Source of the DNA: Streptomyces flavotricini
GTDB taxonomy: Bacteria > Actinomycetota > Actinomycetes > Streptomycetales > Streptomycetaceae
Direction of reading: 5' to 3'
Assembly (NCBI RefSeq): GCF_020639365.1
Contig: NZ_JAINUL010000001.1
Coordinates: 3,390,449 to 3,454,448 of the forward strand
Length of the DNA: 64,000 bases
Below are positions 55,899 through 64,000 of the stretch, in pieces (the first letter of the stretch is position 1; the number at the start of each line of letters is the position of its first letter). Under the pieces are notes generated by a model that saw only the letters and a list, made by a program, of their open reading frames with translations, did not search any database and was not told where the DNA came from. Both the position numbers and the translations under genes were made by a program.

Positions 55899-57748
55899 GA
55901 AAGCTCTTCCGCCAGGGCCTCGCGGAGCCGGGCCGCCCGCTCGGAAACCTCCGCCGGGCCCAGCTCCATGGCCCGGACGCACCACTTCTGCGCCTCGGCC
56001 AGGTCCCCGTGCCGCGCCGCGAGCAGCCCCAGCCGCAGCGCCGCCCGGCCGTGGCCCGCGACCGCGGCCCGGGTCCACCACAGCGCGGCCTCCGGCTCGT
56101 TCCCCTCGCGCGCCAGCAGCAGCCCGAGGTTGAACGCCCCGTTGCGGGAGCCGGCCTCGGCCGCCTCCCGGTACCACCGTGCGGCGACGGCGAGGTCGCC
56201 CCGCGCCGCCGCCAGCATCCCGACCCGCACCTGCGCGCGCCGGTGCCCCAGCTCCGCGGCCCGCTCGTACCACTCCTCGCTCTCGGACTTCGGGGCACCG
56301 CCGACCGGCTCGCCCAGCGCCACCGGCTCCGGCGGCGGAGCCAGCGATTCCAGCAGCGAGGCCAGCCGGAACGCCGCCTCCGCGCTGCCGCCGCCCGCGG
56401 CGCAGCGCAGGTGCCGCTCGGCCGCCCGGTCCTCGCCGTCGCGGACCAGCGCGATGCCGACCTGGAGCGCGGCGTCGGTGTGGCCCGCCGACGCGGCCCG
56501 CTCGTACCACTTCAGCGCCGTCCGGTCCTCGTCCCGGCTCGCGAACAGGATCCCGAGGTTGAACGCGGCGTCCACGCTGCCCGCCTCGGCCGCCTTCGAG
56601 AACCACGGCTCGGCGCCGGCGGCGTCGCCGACCTGCAGCAGCATGATCGCGAGGGCGTTGGCGGCCTCCCGGTGGCCGGCGTAGGCCGCCCGCCGGTACC
56701 ACTGCTCGGCCTGCGCGGTCCGCTCCTGTGCGGCGCACAGCAAAGCAAGGTTGTACGCCCCGTTCTGGTCGCCCGCGTCCATGGCGGTGCGGTACCACTT
56801 CTCCGCGGTCTGGGTCTCTCCCCGCGCGGCGTGCAGGGCGCCCAGCGCGTTGGCGGCGTTGCCGTCCCCGTCCTGCGCGGCCCGGTTCCACCACGCGACG
56901 GCGCTCTCCTCGTCGCCGGCGTCGCGCAGCAGGAAGCCGAGCGCGCACGCGGCCCGCGCCTCGCCCTGCTTGGCGGAGGTCAGGTACCAGCGCCCGGCCT
57001 CCTTGAGCTCCCCGCGCGCCTCCAGGAGGGCGCCCAGGTGCAGTGCCGCCCTGCGGTGGCCGCGCGCGGCGGCCTGCCGGTACCACTGCTCGGCCTCGGC
57101 GGGGTCGCCCTTGCGCAGGTGCCGGGCCAGCCGGTAGGCGGCCTCGCGGTGCCCCTGCTCGGCGGCCTGGCGCAGCCAGCGCTCGACACCCTTGTCACCG
57201 CGGTGCTCCAGCAGGTCGGCGAGCCCGTACGCGCCCAGGGCGTGGCCGGACTCCGCCGCCTGGCGGAGCCAGTACTCGGCGGCGGGCTCGTCCCCGCGCT
57301 CGCGGAAGTGGCGGCCCAGGGCGTGTGCGGCCGGGGCGGATCCGGCCACGGCGGCGACCCGCCACCAGCCGGCGGCCTCCTCGGGGTAGCCGCGCTGGAG
57401 CAGCAGCACGCCGAGGTTGTTCGCGGCCGCGCGGTCCCCTTCCGCGGTGGCGCCGCGCAGGTACGGCTCGGCCCCGGCCAGGTCGCCGCGGCGCAGCAGC
57501 AGCGCCCCGAGCACGCTCATCGCGCCCGGGTCCCCCCGGTCGGCCGCGACCCGGTGCCGTGCTTCCAGCTCGGTGTCGCTCGCCGGGTCCGTCTCGGCGA
57601 ACATTTCCTCCGCGAAATCCGCATCGGTCAGTGCGGTCTGCGCGTTAACGACCGGAGCCTCCTCGTTGGCCTCTGCGCCCGATTCGACTTCCGCCCTCAC
57701 AAACCGCCCTGTCTCCAGCAGAGTTGACCTGTCCCCCATATATCCCAT
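55892..57748 (-). CDS. Sel1-like/TPR-repeat protein
   Basis: 618 residues. After an acidic head (about 1-60) come some fourteen Sel1-like repeats of about 36 residues with the pattern A-x2-(L/Y)-G-x2-(L/F)-x5-(D/E)-x-A-x2-W-(Y/W)-x2-A-A-x2-G. Such solenoids act as protein-binding scaffolds. No signal peptide or membrane segment. Bracketed by the two initiator tRNA genes on the same strand. Start ATG 57748 has AGGTGAT upstream; an in-frame ATG at 57739 also fits. Confidence 0.88.
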   Translation of the reverse strand: MGYMGDRSTLLETGRFVRAEVESGAEANEEAPVVNAQTALTDADFAEEMFAETDPASDTELEARHRVAADRGDPGAMSVLGALLLRRGDLAGAEPYLRGATAEGDRAAANNLGVLLLQRGYPEEAAGWWRVAAVAGSAPAAHALGRHFRERGDEPAAEYWLRQAAESGHALGAYGLADLLEHRGDKGVERWLRQAAEQGHREAAYRLARHLRKGDPAEAEQWYRQAAARGHRRAALHLGALLEARGELKEAGRWYLTSAKQGEARAACALGFLLRDAGDEESAVAWWNRAAQDGDGNAANALGALHAARGETQTAEKWYRTAMDAGDQNGAYNLALLCAAQERTAQAEQWYRRAAYAGHREAANALAIMLLQVGDAAGAEPWFSKAAEAGSVDAAFNLGILFASRDEDRTALKWYERAASAGHTDAALQVGIALVRDGEDRAAERHLRCAAGGGSAEAAFRLASLLESLAPPPEPVALGEPVGGAPKSESEEWYERAAELGHRRAQVRVGMLAAARGDLAVAARWYREAAEAGSRNGAFNLGLLLAREGNEPEAALWWTRAAVAGHGRAALRLGLLAARHGDLAEAQKWCVRAMELGPAEVSERAARLREALAEELSA

Positions 57749-57936
57749 CGTCGCATCACCTGCTACCCGCGTACACCTGGTATGTCGCAGCCTGTGAGGT
57801 CACTACAGCGTTTTGTCGACATGCCCACAGAGAGATAAGTCAAACACGCTCCCACCCCAACTCACCCGTCTCAGCTATCTCATGACCCCCGCGTGTCCCC
57901 CTGGACATGACGAACGACTTGATGAACCAGGACATG
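57749..57936. other. Intergenic region upstream of the Sel1-repeat gene
   Basis: About 190 bp with no gene. It contains GGACATGACGA twice (about 57903 and 57931). The promoter of the Sel1 gene must be here, but I cannot place it. Confidence 0.4.
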
Positions 57937-57938
57937 AC

Positions 57939-57969
57939 GAAGGCCCGGATCCCATGGATCCGGGCCTTC
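57939..57969 (-). terminator. Terminator of the second initiator tRNA gene
   Basis: Perfect 14-bp arms (57939-57952 and 57956-57969) with a CAT loop, sharing its core GAAGGCCCGGATCC with the hairpin behind the first tRNA. Confidence 0.85.
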
Positions 57970-57977
57970 ATCTTCAG

Positions 57978-58051
57978 TAGCGGGGACAGGATTTGAACCT
58001 GCGACCTCTGGGTTATGAGCCCAGCGAGCTACCGAGCTGCTCCACCCCGCG
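57978..58051 (-). tRNA. Initiator tRNA-fMet (CAT), copy 2
   Basis: Identical over all 74 nt to the copy at 55741-55814, with the same unpaired C1/U72 and GGG/CCC anticodon stem. CCA is not encoded. The bases just upstream (GCGTCGGT) and the hairpin downstream are also duplicated, so copy and flanks arose together. Confidence 0.95.
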
Positions 58052-58113
58052 TCGGTGAAACCACAGTATCACGACGCGGGACCGAGCCATTACCGAAACA
58101 GCACCCCCGCCGG

Positions 58114-60990
58114 CTACGTGCCGGGCTTCGGGGTCGTCAGCTTCGCCTCCGCGTCGATCGCCCGCTGCAGCGCCGCCTTGATGTCGTCCTGCGCCTTGCC
58201 GAAGGCCGCCCAGTCGCCGGCCTGGCGGGCCTTCTCCGCCGCCTCGATCGCCTTCTTCGCGTCGTCGAGTGCCGTCTTGACCGTCGGGTCCGTGGCGGTC
58301 GGGGGCGTGGTGGTGCCCTCGCCCGGCGGGGTCACCGGAGTCGTCGGCACCGTCGGCGCCTCCGCCCCGAAGACCACGTTCAACGCCTTCTCCAGGCTGT
58401 CCTCGAACGCCGTCTGGTTCCCGTACGTCACCAGCACCTTGCGCAGCAGCGGGTACTTCAGCCCCGAACTGCGCACGTACACCGGCTCCACGTACAGCAT
58501 TCCGCCGTCGAGCGGCACCGCGAGCAGGTTGCCGTACTCCACCTCGGAGTCGCCGCCGCGCAGCAGCCGGATCGACTCGGCGATCTTCGGCTCCGACTGG
58601 AACTTGCTCTGGACCTGCTTGGGGCCGTCGACCGGCTTGCTGGTCGGCAGCTTCAGGATTCTGATCTTGCCGTAGTCCGGGGTGCCCGGATCGGCGTTGA
58701 CCGCCATGAAGGCGCTCAGGTTGTCGCGCTCGTTCGGCGTGAACGTCGTCGTGAGCGAGAAGACCTGGTCCTTCTCCTTCTGGCCCGGCATCTTCATCGA
58801 CAGGTAGTACGGCGGGACCGCCGTCCCGGCCTTGGTCGTCGGGTCGTCCGGGACGGCCCAGGCCTCACTGCCGCTGAGGAACGTCTGCGGGTCGGTCACG
58901 TGGTACCGGGTGAGCAGCTCGCGCTGGACCTTGAAGAGGTCCTGCGGGTAGCGCAGGTGGTCCATGAGCGGCTTGGAGATGTCGCTCTTGGGCTTGACCG
59001 TTCCCGGGAACGCCTTCATCCAGGTCTTGAGGACGGGGTCCTCGGTGTCCCACTGGTACAGGTTGACCGTTCCGTCGTACGCGTCGACGGTGGCCTTGAC
59101 CGAGTTGCGGATGTAGTTGACCTGGTTCTCCTGCGCCACCACGGCACGCTGGCTGTTGGTGAGGGAGTCGGCGGTGCTCTGGCCCAGCGTGGTGCGCGAG
59201 GCGTACGGGTAGCCGTTGGTCGTCGTGTACGCGTCGACGATCCACTTGATCCGGCCGTCGACGACCGCCGGGTACGGGGCGCCGTCGATGGTCAGCCAGG
59301 GGGCGACGGCCTCGACTCGCTCCTTGGGCGTGCGGTGGTAGAGGATCCGCGAGCCGTCGCCGATGGCGCCGGAGTACAGGATCTGCGGCTCGCTGAACGC
59401 GAGCGCGTACGCCGCCCGGTTGACCGGGTTGTCGAGGTTGACGCCGGAGTCGCCCTTGTAGCTCGTCTCCTTCTCGCCCTTGTCGTCCGAGTAGTCGAGC
59501 TCCTTCTGCGGCCCGCCGACGATCGAGTACTGCTTCGTCTGCTCGCCGTAGTAGATGCGCTGCTCGAAGTCCGTGCCGAACATGCCCTTGGAGGGCAGGT
59601 CGGACTGCGTGAAGTCGGGGGCGCCGTCCTTGACGGTGGTGCCCTTGGCGGCGACCACGCCGTAGCCGTGCGTGTACTTGAAGTGGTCGTTGATCCAGTT
59701 GTTCTTCGGGATGCCGCCGATGTTCAGCTCGCGCAGCCCGATGACCGTGTCCTGGCCGCTGTACCGGTCCACGGCGAGCGTGGACGGGAAGGCGTAGTAG
59801 CCCTTGACCTGCTGGAGCTGCTGGAAGGCCGGGGAGACGATGTTCGGGTCGAGGAGCCGGACGCTGGCGGTGGTGTTCGCCGCCTCGCGCAGCTTGGTCT
59901 TGTCCTCGGTCTGCGGGACGCCCGGGTAGTCCTTGACGTCCGCCTGGTCGATCCCGTAGGCGTCGCGCGTGGCCTTGATGTTCTTCTCGACGTACGGCGA
60001 TTCCTTGGCCTGCTCGTTCGGCTGGACCTGGAACTTCTGCACGATCGCCGGGTACAGCCCGCCGATCAGGATCGCCGAGAGCACCATCAGGCCGAAGCCG
60101 ATGACCGGCAGCTGCCAGGTGCGGCGCCACAGCGTCGCGAAGAACAGCGCGGCGCAGATGGCGGCGATGGCGACGAGGATCGTCTTCGCCGGCAGGTACG
60201 CGTTCGCGTCGACGTAGCGCAGGCCGGTCCAGTTGTCCGCGGCCTTGAAGTCGCTGGACTTCACGGCGAGGCCGTAGCGGTCGAGCCAGTACGCGATCGC
60301 CTTCAGCGTCACGAAGAGGCCGAGCAGCACCGACAGGTGCCCGGTCGCGGCGGCGGTGGCCCGGGCGCCCGGGCTCGTCACGCGCAGTCCGCCGTAGAGG
60401 TAGTGGACGACGACCGCGGCGATCACCGACAGCACGACCGCGGCGAAGCCGAAGCCGAGCAGGAAGCGGTACCAGGGCAGGTCGAAGGTGTAGAACGACA
60501 CGTCAAGGTGGAACTGGGGGTCCTTCTGCCCGAAGGGCACCCCGTTCACGTACATCAGCCAGGTCTTCCACTGGCCCGCCGCCGAGGCGCCCGCGATCAT
60601 GCCGACGAGCGCCGCGATTCCGAGGAGCAGCCACTTCTTGTACGGGGCGACGCTCATCCGGTAGCGGTCGAGGCTCTGCTGCTCCATCGACATCGCGGAC
60701 AGCGGCGGCCGCAGCCGGTACGCCAGCCAGATGTTGAACCCGACGGCACCGGCCATCAGCAGGCCGAAGACGGCGAAGAGGCCGATCTTGGTCCACAGGG
60801 TGGTGGTGAAGACGGTCGAGTACTTCACGGAGCGGAACCAGAGCCAGTCCGTCCAGAAGCCCGCGAACATGATGAACGCCATGGCCAGCACGGCCAGCAC
60901 GCCCAAGGTCATCAGAAGAGTCCGGGCGCGCCGGGAGGGGCGGCCGACTCTCATCCGTGGCCCGGAGGGGCCTCCGCCGCGGTCCGGCAT
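58114..60990 (-). CDS. UPF0182 family large membrane protein
   Basis: 958 residues from ATG 60990. About seven transmembrane segments in the first third (around 30-320), then a large, probably extracellular, domain of about 550 residues and an acidic/Thr-Pro-rich tail ending in a coiled stretch (ALDDAKKAIEAAEKARQAG). The family is widespread in actinobacteria and cyanobacteria and has no established function. A GTG at 61011 would add seven residues; neither start has a strong ribosome site. Confidence 0.9.
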   Translation of the reverse strand: MPDRGGGPSGPRMRVGRPSRRARTLLMTLGVLAVLAMAFIMFAGFWTDWLWFRSVKYSTVFTTTLWTKIGLFAVFGLLMAGAVGFNIWLAYRLRPPLSAMSMEQQSLDRYRMSVAPYKKWLLLGIAALVGMIAGASAAGQWKTWLMYVNGVPFGQKDPQFHLDVSFYTFDLPWYRFLLGFGFAAVVLSVIAAVVVHYLYGGLRVTSPGARATAAATGHLSVLLGLFVTLKAIAYWLDRYGLAVKSSDFKAADNWTGLRYVDANAYLPAKTILVAIAAICAALFFATLWRRTWQLPVIGFGLMVLSAILIGGLYPAIVQKFQVQPNEQAKESPYVEKNIKATRDAYGIDQADVKDYPGVPQTEDKTKLREAANTTASVRLLDPNIVSPAFQQLQQVKGYYAFPSTLAVDRYSGQDTVIGLRELNIGGIPKNNWINDHFKYTHGYGVVAAKGTTVKDGAPDFTQSDLPSKGMFGTDFEQRIYYGEQTKQYSIVGGPQKELDYSDDKGEKETSYKGDSGVNLDNPVNRAAYALAFSEPQILYSGAIGDGSRILYHRTPKERVEAVAPWLTIDGAPYPAVVDGRIKWIVDAYTTTNGYPYASRTTLGQSTADSLTNSQRAVVAQENQVNYIRNSVKATVDAYDGTVNLYQWDTEDPVLKTWMKAFPGTVKPKSDISKPLMDHLRYPQDLFKVQRELLTRYHVTDPQTFLSGSEAWAVPDDPTTKAGTAVPPYYLSMKMPGQKEKDQVFSLTTTFTPNERDNLSAFMAVNADPGTPDYGKIRILKLPTSKPVDGPKQVQSKFQSEPKIAESIRLLRGGDSEVEYGNLLAVPLDGGMLYVEPVYVRSSGLKYPLLRKVLVTYGNQTAFEDSLEKALNVVFGAEAPTVPTTPVTPPGEGTTTPPTATDPTVKTALDDAKKAIEAAEKARQAGDWAAFGKAQDDIKAALQRAIDAEAKLTTPKPGT

Positions 60991-61133
60991 CTGGAAAGCC
61001 AAGGTGCGCACCTCGAAAGTCGCTGAGTCTCGTTGCGGGACATTTCAAAAGCTGGGCCCCCGATGGTAGGGCCCACTCATGCAACTTACTGAGGCTTTAG
61101 TCAGTTCCCGCTATCGGGCGGAAAGGAGGCAGG

Positions 61134-61709
61134 ATGTGGTCCATGTCCAACCTTTCGCCTTCCCAGGGCGGCACGCCGATGGCCGCCACCCCCCTGACGC
61201 GTGCCGTCCTCGAGATCGACGAGTACGCCTCCTCCCTCGGCTGGGACAAGCCCGCCCGGCTGTTCGCGCTCGTCGACACCGCCAAGCTGCGCAAGTCGGA
61301 GCCGCGGCTCGCGGGCCAGCTCGGCCTCGACCAGGACGACGCGGGCAAGAGCCAGCTCACCCCGATCGAGCAGGACGAGGTGCCGAAGGGCACGCCGCTG
61401 GACAAGTTCCTGGGAACCATCGCCTGGCCCCCGTCGATCGTGGGCTGCGCGCTGACGGTGGAGCGGCTGATGCTGCCGCCGTCCGCGGAGGCCTCCGTAC
61501 CGGAGGGGCTCAGCGACAAGCAGCTGGCCAAGTGGGTCGCCGCGCACCCGGACCGGCAGGAGGTGCGGCTCACCGTGGGCGTGCTGCGCGACGGGTCGCG
61601 GGAGTCGGCGGTACGGCTGCGCGAGAAGGACTCGTCGACCGAGGTGCTGACCGGCGCGAGCCTGGTCCCGGGCCTGGCCGAGGCGCTGGCCGCGACGTTC
61701 CTGGACTGA
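61134..61709 (+). CDS. PPA1309 family protein
   Basis: 191 residues, soluble, no signal peptide. TPLTRAVLEIDEYASSLGWDKPARLFALVDT and WPPSIVGCALTVERLMLPP-like segments match the PPA1309 family found across actinobacteria and usually beside UPF0182 and PDZ/Lon genes, as here. Function unknown. AGGAGG directly before ATG 61134 fixes the start. Confidence 0.85.
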   Translation: MWSMSNLSPSQGGTPMAATPLTRAVLEIDEYASSLGWDKPARLFALVDTAKLRKSEPRLAGQLGLDQDDAGKSQLTPIEQDEVPKGTPLDKFLGTIAWPPSIVGCALTVERLMLPPSAEASVPEGLSDKQLAKWVAAHPDRQEVRLTVGVLRDGSRESAVRLREKDSSTEVLTGASLVPGLAEALAATFLD

Positions 61710-61739
61710 GCCCGGGTTTCGGACCGGTCGGCGGATCGG

Positions 61740-62831
61740 TCAGGGCTTGCCGCACTGCGGCAGCCCGGCCGTGTCCCCCTTGCCGATCTTCTCCAACGCC
61801 TTCGTTGCGTCGTCGATGGTGTCGACCTTCACCAGGGTCAGGCCGTCGGGGACGTGCTCGGAGGCGGAGCCGCAGTTCTCGGCGGGCGTCAGGAAGTACT
61901 GGGCGCCGGCCTGGCGGGCGCCGATCGTCTTCATCTGGATGCCGCCGATGGGGCCGACCTTGCCCGCGTCGTCGATGGTGCCGGTGCCCGCGACGAACTT
62001 GCCGCCGGTCAGGTCGCCAGGGGTGAGCTTGTCGACGATGCCGAGGGCGAACATCAGGCCCGCGCTCGGGCCGCCGACGTCGGCCAGCTTGATGTCGATG
62101 TTGAACGGGAAGGTGTGGTCGGTGCCCGCCCGGATGCCGACGATGGCGTGCCCGTCGCCCTCCGCCTTGGCAGTGGTGATCACGACCTTGGACGAGCCGG
62201 TGGGCTCGCGGCGCGCCTTCTCGGCCTCGGCCGCCTCGGCGGCCGGCACGATGGTGAACTCCACCTGCTCGCCGGCCTTGCGCTTGGTGACGAACTTGGC
62301 CACGTCCTCGGGGGCGCCCACCGGGCTGCCGTCGACCGCCCGGATCACGTCACCGGCGTGCAGCTTGCCCTCGGCGGGGCTGCCCTTGACGACGGTGGAG
62401 ACCACGACGCGGGTGGTGACGCCCGGCGTGCCCAGCTGCTTGAGGGCGGCCACCTTGGCGCTCTCCTGCGACTGGCTGAACTCCTCCGCGTTCTCCTGGG
62501 TGGACTGCTCCTCCGTCTTGCCGCCCGGGTAGAGGTTCTCGTGCGGGACGACGATGTTGTCGTCGGACAGCCAGCCGTAGACGGCTTCCAGCAGGTTCAT
62601 GTCGTAGTCGGCGCCGGTGACGCGGACGGTCGTCATGTTGAGGTGCCCGCTGGTCGGGTACGTCTTGTGGTCCGCGATGCTGATGACGGGCTCGCCGCGC
62701 GAGTCCCCGAGCGTGTTCACGGTCGGGCCCGGGCTCATTTCCGAGTACGGGACCTTGATGAACACCCCTGCGCAGAGCAGCGCGAACAGCAGGAGGGTGG
62801 AGGCGAGCATCGTCGCAGTGCGGCGTGGCAT
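61740..62831 (-). CDS. PDZ-domain Lon-like (S16) serine protease, YlbL type
   Basis: 363 residues: N-terminal membrane anchor (about 7-26), extracellular PDZ domain (about 140-200) and an S16 Lon-like proteolytic domain with catalytic Ser in GGPSAGLMFAL and Lys in GGIQMKTIGA. Expected to degrade membrane or secreted proteins outside the cytoplasm. The ATPase of true Lon is absent. Convergent with the PPA1309 gene. Confidence 0.92.
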   Translation of the reverse strand: MPRRTATMLASTLLLFALLCAGVFIKVPYSEMSPGPTVNTLGDSRGEPVISIADHKTYPTSGHLNMTTVRVTGADYDMNLLEAVYGWLSDDNIVVPHENLYPGGKTEEQSTQENAEEFSQSQESAKVAALKQLGTPGVTTRVVVSTVVKGSPAEGKLHAGDVIRAVDGSPVGAPEDVAKFVTKRKAGEQVEFTIVPAAEAAEAEKARREPTGSSKVVITTAKAEGDGHAIVGIRAGTDHTFPFNIDIKLADVGGPSAGLMFALGIVDKLTPGDLTGGKFVAGTGTIDDAGKVGPIGGIQMKTIGARQAGAQYFLTPAENCGSASEHVPDGLTLVKVDTIDDATKALEKIGKGDTAGLPQCGKP

Positions 62832-62948
62832 GGATCGACAGTACGTGACGGCCCGGACGAGCAGCCGCCGGGGCCGGTCCGTACGGGGGCCGTACGCGGA
62901 AACTCTCAGCGGATTCTCACAGGGCCTGGGGGCCTCGCCCGGGACGCG

Positions 62949-63146
62949 TCACACCGCGTCGGAACCGGAATGGGCCGCTTCCTTCACCCTGGCCTGATCG
63001 GCCTTGTCCATGGCTTCACGGAACCTCGCGTATCCCGCGAGTTCTGATATGTCACCTTGCGTGCGGTCGCGAGCCGCCCAGCTGCCCCATATCGCCGCTC
63101 CGATGGCGGCGAACAGCGGAATCAACAACCACGCCAATGACGCCAT
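62949..63146 (-). CDS. Small membrane protein (65 aa)
   Basis: One N-terminal transmembrane helix (about 3-22, AWLLIPLFAAIGAAIWGSW) and a charged helical tail (FREAMDKADQARVKEA). GGGAGG precedes the ATG. A conserved-looking single-span protein of unknown function, between the PDZ protease and moaE genes. Confidence 0.7.
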   Translation of the reverse strand: MASLAWLLIPLFAAIGAAIWGSWAARDRTQGDISELAGYARFREAMDKADQARVKEAAHSGSDAV

Positions 63147-63336
63147 GGACGTGCCTCCCTGCCCCGAAAGTACGTGTCGTTGGTGGCTTCAACGCTCGTG
63201 CCCGGAGGGGGGTTACGCAAATCGAGGGCGTGTTGCGCGGCCGAACGGGTGGGACAGTACCCGTTCGCCCCACCCGCCCCGCGCGCGGGGGTGCCGGAGC
63301 GGCCCGGCAGGCGCCGGCCCGCTCCTCCCGGGGCCC

Positions 63337-63798
63337 TCAGCAGGCGCCGACCCACTCCTCCGTGCCGTCGGAGAACGTCTGGTGCTTCCAGATCGGGACC
63401 TCGTGCTTCAGGTCGTCGATCAGCATCCGGCAGGCCTCGAAGGCCTCGCCGCGGTGCGGGCAGGACACGGCCACCACCACGGCGAGGTCGCCGACGGACA
63501 GGTCGCCGATGCGGTGGACGGCGGCCAGGGCGCGGACCGGGTACTTGGCGATCACGCGCTCGGCGACGCGGCGCATCTCGGCCTCGGCCGTCGGGTGGCA
63601 GGAGTAGCCGAGCGCGTCGACGTCGGCCCCGCTGTCGTGGTTGCGCACCGTGCCGACGAAGAGCGTGGTGCCGCCCGTCGCGTCGTCGCCGACGGCCTTG
63701 AAGACCTCGTCTATCGAGAGCGGGGTCTCGCGGATCTCGAGCAGCCGGATCGGGTCCGGAGCGGCCTGCTCGCCGGGGTGGTCGAAGTGCGGTGCCAT
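63337..63798 (-). CDS. moaE: Molybdopterin synthase large subunit MoaE
   Basis: 153 residues. Transfers sulfur from thiocarboxylated MoaD to precursor Z to make molybdopterin. Typical segments: LFVGTVRNHDSG, YSCHPTAEAEM, VVVAVSCPHRGEAF and PIWKHQTFSDG with the catalytic Lys. MoaD is not in the window. ATG 63798 chosen. Confidence 0.92.
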   Translation of the reverse strand: MAPHFDHPGEQAAPDPIRLLEIRETPLSIDEVFKAVGDDATGGTTLFVGTVRNHDSGADVDALGYSCHPTAEAEMRRVAERVIAKYPVRALAAVHRIGDLSVGDLAVVVAVSCPHRGEAFEACRMLIDDLKHEVPIWKHQTFSDGTEEWVGAC

Positions 63799-63965
63799 GC
63801 AGCCATCGTGCACCACCGGTCTCACATCGCGGTATAGCCGATTCGACCGGCTGTACGACCCACGCGTATGGAGCCTCCTACAGGACCGGGGCCCCCGGCC
63901 GCCCCGGCGGGCGGCCGGGGCCGGGCCGAAGCCCTGATCCGGGCCCACCGGGCCGGGCGGCCGGG

Positions 63966-64000
63966 TCAGAGGCCGCGGCGGCGGCGGGCGGCGCGGACCA
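63966..64000 (-). CDS. 3' end of a minus-strand gene running out of the window
   Basis: Only the last ten codons and a TGA stop are visible, encoding an Arg-rich tail (VRAARRRRGL). The frame is open to the edge. Too little to identify the product. Confidence 0.4.
   Translation of the reverse strand, partial: VRAARRRRGL

Noticed and set aside
58015..61026. 1003-codon plus-strand frame opposite UPF0182
   Set aside because: Arg/Gly/Val-rich shadow; the UPF0182 protein on the other strand is convincing.

Overview
The window is chromosomal DNA of a Streptomyces (or a very close actinomycete). It is very GC-rich, its genes sit close together and often start with GTG, and it carries markers typical of the genus: the DasR/dasABC chitobiose system with dre operators, sigma-R/RsrA, a SigB-type sigma factor behind its anti-sigma gene, a WhiB-like protein, an EshA-type shell protein and snapalysin. 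From about 16 kb to the right edge the gene order matches, from memory, the S. coelicolor SCO5244-to-SCO5190s segment. No transposase, integrase, CRISPR array, plasmid gene or prophage was seen.

Layout. 1-7 kb: cut oxidoreductase; a small HTH protein with an orphan Clp-N protein; PadR plus DUF4097 pair; snapalysin with its LysR activator; zinc-ribbon, RibD-type and GNAT proteins. 7-10 kb: a two-gene operon of a family 2B encapsulin shell protein (EshA-like) and a polyprenyl diphosphate synthase. 10-12 kb: NsrR and flavohaemoglobin, each preceded by the same dyad. 12-16 kb: amidase, GNAT, PLP deaminase family, Na+/H+ antiporter divergent from a UBP zinc finger. 16-19.7 kb: anti-sigma and SigH, lipid-kinase-like protein, WblE. 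19.8-30.2 kb: PdtaS-like kinase, a dre-controlled small RNA locus (scr5239 type), TetR/SDR pair, nagB, dasD, dasC, dasB, dasA and dasR.

30-40 kb: CstA with its YbdD partner, Uma2, GNAT, then a cobalamin riboswitch leading nrdABS (class Ia ribonucleotide reductase plus AraC-type regulator), DUF3703 and a GlxA-type regulator. 40-48.6 kb: peptide deformylase, TPR protein, two membrane HD-domain proteins, rsrA-sigR with its own sigma-R promoter, hydrolase, SRAP and M50 peptidase. 48.7-55.6 kb: aroA, rsgA, SMR transporter against a TetR gene, hisN, CBS protein, catalase divergent from CatR. 55.7-58.1 kb: two identical initiator tRNA genes bracketing a Sel1-repeat gene. 58-64 kb: UPF0182 membrane protein, PPA1309-family protein, PDZ/Lon-like protease, small membrane protein, MoaE and the tail of one more gene.

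Working together: the das block takes up and degrades chitobiose (DasABC, DasD, NagB) under DasR, whose sites also control the sRNA. The sigma-R, CatR, NsrR and SigH loci give thiol-oxidative, peroxide, nitric-oxide and osmotic stress control close together. All functions are inferred from sequence patterns and remembered family knowledge; no database search was run.
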